Made by a program: the position numbers and the translations under genes. A stretch of 64,000 nucleotides of DNA from Cacajao melanocephalus (Eukaryota; Chordata; Mammalia; Primates; Pitheciidae). Shown piece after piece: positions 57,320-64,000 of this stretch; position 1 is the stretch's first letter, and the number at the start of each line of letters is the position of its first letter. The notes beneath the pieces were generated by a model. It was not told the origin of the DNA and made no database searches. It saw only the letters and a list, made by a program, of their open reading frames with translations. Location: NCBI GenBank assembly GCA_963573385.1, contig CAUYLG010076728.1:1-64000 (forward strand), in the 5' to 3' direction.

Positions 57320-58420
57320 TTAGCATCCTCTTCCTTTAGCTTGAAGAACTTCCTTTAGCACATTTTGTAATGCATGTCTAGTGGTGAAACATCCTGTCAG
57401 CTTTAATTTAAGAAAATCTTTATCACCCCTTTGTTTTTGAAAGACAAGATTCTTAGGTATATTTTTGGTTAACAGTTTTTTTTCTTTTAGGATTTTGAGT
57501 ATATTATCCCACTCCCTTCTGGCTTGCAGGCTTTCTATTGAGAAGTCTTCTTTTTGCTTTATGAGGGTTCTACTATACACGACAATTCACTGTTCTCTTG
57601 CTGCTTTCAGTACTCTCTGTCTTTAAATTGGACAGTCTGCCTATGATGTGTCATGGTGTGGCTCTCTTTGGATTCATTTTATTTGACGTCCTACAGGCTT
57701 CCTAGATCTGGCTTTTAATTTATTCCATAGACTTGGGAAATTTTCTGGCACTATTTCTTTGAATATGTTTTCTATCCTTTTCTGTATTTCTTCTCCTTCT
57801 GGCACACTGATAATGCATAAGTTGTTCCACTTATGGTGTCCCACAGGTCTCTTAAGTGATCTTCACTCTTTTTCATTCTTTTTCCTTTTGCTCCTCAGAC
57901 TGGATGATTTCCAATGACCTGTCTTCAAGCTCACTGATCTTTTCTTCTGCTTGATCTACTCTTTTGTTGAACCCCTTTATTGAATTTTTCAGTTGTCATA
58001 GCATCTTCAGATTTATGATTTCTGTTTCATACTTTTTTATATTTTCTATCTCTTCATTGAAGTTCCCAGCTTTCTCTTACATTGCTGTCTTGTCCTTTCT
58101 AAGCATCCTTATGACCATTACTTTGAATTCCCTATTGGATAAATCGCAGAACACCATTTCATTCAGGCTGCTTTCTGGAAATTTATCTTTTTCTTTTATT
58201 TGGAATATATTCCCGTTTTTTCATTTTCCTTGATTCTATGTGTTGGTTTCTGTGCATCAGATAAGCCACTTACTTTTCTCTGTCTTGTTAGACTAGCCTT
58301 GTGTAGAAGGTTTTCACCAAACCATCCAGTCAGAGATTTTGACACCTTTCTAATGTTTGTGTTTGTCCAGACTTCCATCTCTGTTTTTTTGGTGGTCTCC
58401 TGGAGCTTAGGATGTACCAC
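57320..58420 (-). pseudogene. L1 ORF1 remnant (antisense L1)
   Basis: The minus-strand frame at 57,320-57,580 contains SIESLQARREWDNILKIL, the ORF1p C-terminal region. Further 5', short frames are broken by stops. Coiled-coil and RRM positions are recognisable only from context. Confidence 0.8.
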
Positions 58421-60245
58421 ATCTTGTCAGAACCCCAAGACTGGTATGATAGGATCCAGGGTATTTAAATGTAGCTGGAAAGGTTGGGAGAAGATCTGTA
58501 GTAAATACTTGGACTCACTTTCAGGCTGCACCTTCTCATCCTAGAGGACTAGCTACTGGGTGTGAACTCGTTATATTCCTCCTCTTTGTCTTCCATGGTC
58601 TTCGGTCACTCAGGATCACAAAGGCCACTGGACTTCCAGAGCTAGGTCATGACACTCTTTACATAGCCAAACTCCTTCCAAAAAGAATAGATAGGCCTGG
58701 ATTTATCTCTGAGGTGAGCAAGGTGGAGGTCCCATGGGGTGCCAAGCTCTGGCTCTGGCTACCAAAGGGCTATTGTTTGTTTGCCTTGTTAATTCCCCAA
58801 TGCAAGTTCATTGGAAATCAGCTCATCAAGTAGCCACTGGAAGTGTGCGTCATAAGCCCCTTCTGGAAAGAAAGTGAGAGCTGCGCATTCCTGCTCCTTT
58901 CCTGCACTGCTCCAAGGAGATGTAGTCCCTGAAAATGTTTGGATTGCCATTTAAAACCATCTCTTTGTTCTTGGATCAAGGGAGATCTGCATATACCTAG
59001 TCCCTTCTGTTCCCAGAGCTACTAGGTTGCCAATAGAGTCCTTCAGGAGGCAGCTTTGAAAATTGAGGCTTCTGATATGTGTCATAAACCCTTACTGGGG
59101 AGAAACAGGAAGAAGTGAACTACATTAAGGTTTTTGGAGGCCCCTTCTCTGTATCACTCAAGGGAAATAAATTCCCTGAAGGTGCTTGCACACCTGTTTA
59201 AAAATGCTGCTTTTTTCCTGTGGCCTAGAGATATATATGTATGCTGGTCCTTTCTGCTCTTGGAGCTAGATTTATAACGCAGTCCCTTAGGTGAATGTCG
59301 TAAGAGTTGGGGCTTTTATTATGAGTGCAAATTCCTCCTAGGCTGGTTGTGGGTTATTAATTGACTGTCCCTTTAACTCCCCAATGTAAGTTAGTTAGAA
59401 GTCAGACCAGCAGTTAGCTATTGGAGGGATGCTGTATAAACCCCTTCTGGAGAGAAGCAGGCCCCTTCTCAGCATTGATCCTGCGGTGGGGGATGGAGTC
59501 CCTTAAAAAGCTTGCAGGCCGATATAAAGCCACTGCTCCTCTTCCTGCAGTCCAGAGAAACACATGTATGCTAGTTCCTTCTGCTCCCAGAGCTAGGAGA
59601 TTTAGTATGCAATCTCTTACATGGATTTTGTAAGAGATGGGGAGTGCAAACTCTTCCAAGGCTGGCAGCAGGTTAATACTTGACTGTCTCTTTAACTTCC
59701 TGATGCAAGTTAGTTAGAAGCCAGGCTGCCAGGCTGCCAGGCAGCTGCTAGAGGGATGTTTCTCAAACCCAAACAGATGGCTGTGTTTTTTTAAGCCCCT
59801 TCTTTGCACTGTTCCCAGGAGGATGAAGTACCTGGAAGTGCTGTATACCAGTAAAACTCACCACTTTTTTGTTATGGTCTAGGAGGGTACATGAGTGTGT
59901 CTAATCCCCTCTGCTTTTGTAGTTGGTGAATTAAGAGTCAAACCATGGGGAAACTTAGGGTTGGACCCTATATGTGAGAGATCCAGATCCTCCTCTCCAC
60001 AGGGATAAACTTGGTGTTGGGGATTCCTTTCCCAATTTTTTGGCACGGTACCTGAGGTGGTGTCCATACCCAAGTGTATCATTTGAGATGAATGTTTTCT
60101 CAGTTGCCTGGTGGGTAGGAGTCTCTTGACCAGTCTCTGACTTTCTCTCAGAGGGAATTGATCCATGGATAGATGTTTATTTGGTGTGTCCATTGGTGGA
60201 GGGAGACTTAGGAGCTTCCTATTCCACCATGTTGGTGACATCACT
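58421..60245 (-). promoter_or_regulatory. L1 5' UTR with three or more tandem monomers
   Basis: An anchor of the form tccttctgctcccagagcta recurs at about 59,000, 59,247, 59,574 and 59,904, i.e. spacings of about 247, 327 and 330 bp. A second anchor (ctgtccctttaactcccc then aatgtaagttagttagaa) recurs at about 58,788, 59,365 and 59,690. The third unit is shortened. The promoter end carries gtgatgtcaccaacatggt. Confidence 0.8.
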
Positions 60246-60735
60246 TAGGTACAATTTTAAATAAAGTGATAAGGGAAGGCCTTATTGGGAAGACAGCATC
60301 TGAGAAAAGATCTGAAGTAGGTGAAGCAACAAGTAATGCAGGTGGCTGCTGAAAGACCATTCCAGGCAGAAGAAACAGCAATTGCACAAGCTCTGAAGTG
60401 TGAATTGAAAGTTCAAGTAAGAATGCCAGTATGTTTGGAACAAAGTAACACAGGCAGAGGGTAATAGTTCATGAGGTTAGAGAAGTAATTGGAGTGTGAG
60501 GCAGATTGTGTAGGACTTTGTAAGTTATAGTAAGAATACTAGGAGGCCATCAGAGGGTTTTTGAACGGAGGAGGGACATAATTTGACTTATATTTTGTGA
60601 GGATCACTCTGGCTGTGGTGTGGGTAGACAGTAGGCTATAGGGAGGCAAGAGTGAAAGCAAAGAAACCAAGTGAAAGGCTACTGCTAAAACTCCAGTGAG
60701 AAATGATAGTGGCTTAAAGTGCAGGAGGCAGGGTA
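60246..60735 (-). mobile_element. L2: L2, antisense (body)
   Basis: agggaaggccttattgggaa, agaccattccaggcagaaga then aacagcaattgc, gattgtgtaggactttgtaa and ggatcactctggctgtggtg are the long L2 body read in reverse. Confidence 0.8.
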
Positions 60736-62734
60736 TTGCACTGTGACTTATTGTCTTGGACCATCTCCACCCGAGTAGCCAAGGAAGCTGAGGCCATTAG
60801 GGTTGGGTTCAGTGGTGGCTGTGAGCACCAGAGCCAAGATAAAAGCTCCTACTCCCACTCCCACGTCTCCAATCTGTTGCTTAGCACAGGGAGCGTTGCC
60901 ACTCCATTCCTCTATTGTCTGCTGGGTCTTAGTGATTCAGGAGAGGAGGATCTTTTCAGAACACTTCAGGCAGACACAAATACAGTCTGACAGCCTAGGA
61001 GCAATCTCTTGTGTCCATGGATCCTTTCTGCTTTGTCACAGTTAGCAACATGCCTTTTATTTCAAGCCTCAAACAGAGAGCTCGCCTGAATCCTGGGGCC
61101 CAGGGGCTCCTAATGTTTCATGATGGCACCTAAAGTGCTGGAATTCCTGCATTCTAAACCTCCTTATTTTCAATGATTGTAGGCTCCATTTGAAAAGAAT
61201 GTTCCTGGCTCAGGCCTTCCATAACCCTCCAACTCCCCATGGTACCATATTGTCCTTAACCAACTGCTTCTATACTTGGCCTTGGACCTATGTGGAGTCA
61301 TTACTTTTTTTTCTTCAAGTTTTATCTGATTATATGGGGAGGTAGTTAGGGGAGGGTGTAGGTATGTGTATATAGGTGTGGCTGGGAGAGAATACTGCTT
61401 AAAATATTTATTTGAATAATATCAAATAATATTTGATTAATATTATCTGAATATTATTAGTTATTTAAGCTCATGTTCCTTGCATTTCTTTTTTCCTCTT
61501 AGGTAAAGTTCAAGAGAATGTGCTTTTGAGGAGAAGATAATTTTTTCAAAGGCAAAAGAGGGCCCAAGATGAATGCATCTATCTATAAAAACATTCAAAA
61601 AGATTAGCAAATGGAACTAAATTAGCCCCAGTCCTCTCTTATTTGTCAAGTGACACCTAAAGAGGGAAAATTTTATGAAAAGTTGTCACAGAAGCTAAAT
61701 ACTGTGTTTTTTATTAGCAAATCTTCAGTTTTGGAGAAACATTCTGTCCTGACTTTCTGCAGCCATGCATACGAGTCCATTTGGCTAGATTTAGTGTCGA
61801 TCTCAAAACCTTTGGCTGTAGGTTACTATGACAACAATCACCACCCCAGTGAAGGGAAGAGATGGTTTTCAACAAGAGGGAAAACTCCAGACAGTTCATC
61901 CTTTGCTTTGAGGAAGTAAAGGGAAAGGGAAGACGTGTACATGAGGCAGCTGAAGAGAAAGAACAGTAAGAGACAAAGGCAGGCTGGACAGTGGATGACA
62001 AGGAGAAGCCTAGACTCATGGGAGCTCATGAAGGAAGCCCTGTTTGTGGCCAAGTTGTTGAAATCATGTACCCAGTGTACAAAACATTTGCATAGATGGC
62101 CCATCTAAAACATAAAGCAGAGGAGGCTGAGCTAACTCCATCCAGAGTCTAAGCAGATGTTCAGGAAACACATGATCGTGTTCCAGCACCACAGTGTACT
62201 GGGACCTGAGACTGAACCCTGGGGGCTTCAGCCTAGCCACCTCATTTTTCAGATGAGGAAAGTGAGGACCTGTGTTGGAAGGAACTAAATCTTGTCCCCA
62301 GTACACCTTGGGAGGCAGAGGTGGAGTTTTTAACGCAGTTCAGTTCCAAATAATCAAAGATATTGCAAAAGAATTTACAATTGAGAAATTAAATTGAATG
62401 ATGTAAAAGATAGCTGTGGGGTATCAAATATGTTTTGTATTCACTATGTGTGAGGAGTGGATAAAACGTTGAAGCAAGGCCACTGCTTATCTTGGATTCT
62501 CTTCAGGAGTGGTATTTAAGGATGAACCAAAAGTATAAAGTCAGCTGAAGCATGTACCAACGAATAGTCCCTCTTTGATTCCTAACTCTCACCTCCTGAC
62601 TTCACAGGCAAGATCATAGATTTCCTGCCTTCAGACCTTCCTACCTTCTCTCCAATTGTATTTCGGTAGCTATTTGGTTTTTAATTAACTGCTGCCATTG
62701 TAACTGATCCTGAGATTTTCTTACAGTCTTTTTT
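60736..62734. other. Unassigned sequence, about 2 kb
   Basis: No named repeat or gene. Open frames of 80-101 codons (61,650-62,306 on both strands) lack recognisable homology. 62,230-62,300 faintly resembles MIR. Confidence 0.4.
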
Positions 62735-62870
62735 CTAATACTTTGCAAAACAAGTCTCCGGGGCACACAAGTTCAATGATTTGCTCAAGGTCACATATCT
62801 TGTAAGTAACGGAAACGTGTTTAGGACAATGGGTTCAGTGCTTTCTCTGCCAACTATGCCCGTCTCCCAT
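62735..62870 (-). mobile_element. MIR: MIR, antisense
   Basis: gatttgctcaaggtcacata then tcttgtaagtaacgg and acaatgggttcagtgctttc: MIR reverse complement. Confidence 0.65.
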
Positions 62871-63620
62871 CAGAAAAATGTTACAGATTGCTAATTGGAT
62901 GGCACGACTCAATCCTAGAAATGGTTAACAAGTGGAAATGCCATGAACATGCATAGGTGAGGACAATCTGTAAGTAAGGCAAGAGAGGAAAATAATTGCT
63001 GAAAGCTGGGACAGAGACCAAATTGTCAACAAAAGGAAAAAAATAAATAATGACGTGATTATCTGGACAGGCAGTCAATGAAAGGAAGAAATTAAGAGGT
63101 GCCAACCTCAGCTACTGTTAGATCATGAATCTAAGATAGTAGGGCAGAGTTAAACACTAAGATAAATACAGAATTTTGTAAGGGAAAGCCTTCACTTATT
63201 ATCCACCCCCAAGTGATTACAAGCAAGAAAAGAACTCTGATTATTTTAAGCAAAGGGAGAATTAATTAGCTGGCTATCAGGGACTAACAGAATCAACGAG
63301 AAGCTGGAGGACAAGGCTTGGACAACCAGCAGGACCCAAGTGTGCTCCTGAAGTAGCAGAAACCTCAGCCAAAGCTCACTTGCCACAAGCACCATATTTT
63401 CCTCAAGTTTCTGTTACCACTGTTATATGTCTGATTCTTAACTTTCCCTACATTTTTGTGTCCCTTGTTTGAGACTCAGTATCCCAGAAGCAAATGTCTA
63501 ATTGCCTATTTAAATGCAGGCTGAACCAGGGAGCACTGGACCTCTTCGGCTTCTGTAATCAGAACATTAGCAGGTGGCCAAGATGGCTATGGCCCTCCTA
63601 CTGAGACCACACACAATGGA
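62871..63620. other. Unassigned sequence
   Basis: No gene. 63,250-63,600 may hold an old dispersed repeat that I cannot name. Confidence 0.35.
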
Positions 63621-63624
63621 AGTG

Positions 63625-64000
63625 TATCAGTTAGGGCAATGCTAACTGCAGCAACAAACAAACTCCAAGGTTTAACAGCTTAACAAAATGAAAGTGCATT
63701 CCTCAGTCATGTAACCGTACAACACAAGTATTTCTGGTTGGTGGTCAACCTTCCACATGATTATTCACTATCCAGATTCCTTCCATATTGTGGCTCTACC
63801 CTCCTCTTGGGCTTTAGAGTCCTTTGTATTCAACTGGAGAGTGAATAAAGACAATGAAGGTACACTCACTGCTTAAGTTTCTTGACCCAGATGTGATATA
63901 TATTTCTATTACTACCATTCCACTGGGAAGAACAAGTCTCTGGCCTCAACTACATGTAAAGAGACTTTGGAAATGTAATTCCTGGTAAGCAGCTGCTTCC
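63625..64000 (+). mobile_element. Old dispersed repeat, family not assigned (runs off the window)
   Basis: ctgcagcaacaaacaaactc then aaggtttaacagctta, ttccttccatattgtggctc and ggaaatgtaattcctggtaa are wording that I associate with an interspersed repeat family. Continues past the window end. Confidence 0.45.

Larger units (their letters stand above)
52301..60245 (-). mobile_element. L1: Near full-length old L1 (L1MA/PB-like), antisense
   Basis: Read right to left: 5' end at 60,245 (aagtgatgtcaccaacatgg), 5' UTR with tandem monomers (to about 58,420), ORF1 (57,320-58,420), ORF2 (52,793-56,848) and 3' UTR (to 52,301). Interrupted by a nested L1 3' end (52,434-52,622), a 23-bp insertion (53,341-53,363) and an Alu (56,480-56,740). 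An L2 abuts its 5' end. No reading frame is intact. Confidence 0.95.

Overview
This window is intergenic or intronic DNA from a primate nuclear genome, very probably human. Alu elements (including one with AluY-type diagnostic positions), a THE1 provirus, MST and MLT1 LTRs, a primate-lineage L1, and older L1M, L2, MIR and hAT remnants occur together. I found no intact protein-coding gene, no recognisable multi-exon gene and no CpG island. No open frame looks like a conserved protein except inside retroelements and one processed pseudogene.

Layout. 1-3,081: an Alu tail, an Alu followed by a long GAAA tract, and the 5' part of an old antisense L1 (ORF1 plus 5' UTR, no ORF2). 3,082-6,795: AT-rich DNA, one Alu with target-site duplications (TSDs), two low-copy internal tandem repeats and an L1M 3' end. 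6,807-14,444: a near full-length sense L1 interrupted by a solo LTR, an Alu, a 35-bp A-tailed micro-insertion, a TA microsatellite and a short minisatellite. 14,456-31,630: mostly unique DNA carrying L2, MIR, hAT, MLT1 and MST copies, three truncated L1s and a U6 snRNA retrocopy. 31,632-33,350: a processed pseudogene of CBX1 (HP1-beta) on the minus strand. 33,450-39,370: MLT1, MIR and L2 remnants. 39,395-43,450: an ancient L1M with an MLT1 LTR inside it, then three Alus. 48,206-50,893: an L1 fragment split by a complete THE1 provirus. 51,020-51,440: a degenerate GAT/GGT trinucleotide repeat. 52,300-60,245: a near full-length antisense L1 carrying a nested L1, an Alu and tandem promoter-like monomers in its 5' UTR. 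60,246-64,000: L2, MIR and unassigned DNA.

No genes act together here. The interest lies in insertion order (L2, L1M and hAT oldest; then MLT1, MST and THE1; then L1, Alu and retrocopies) and in products of L1 reverse transcription acting in trans (U6 and CBX1 retrocopies, micro-insertions with TSDs). I looked for an undescribed system and did not find one. The least ordinary observations are the L1 5' UTR monomers, the two tiny TSD-flanked insertions and the solo LTR with a 6-bp target duplication inside the L1 reverse-transcriptase frame. Subfamily names come from remembered consensus features and should be confirmed with RepeatMasker/Dfam.
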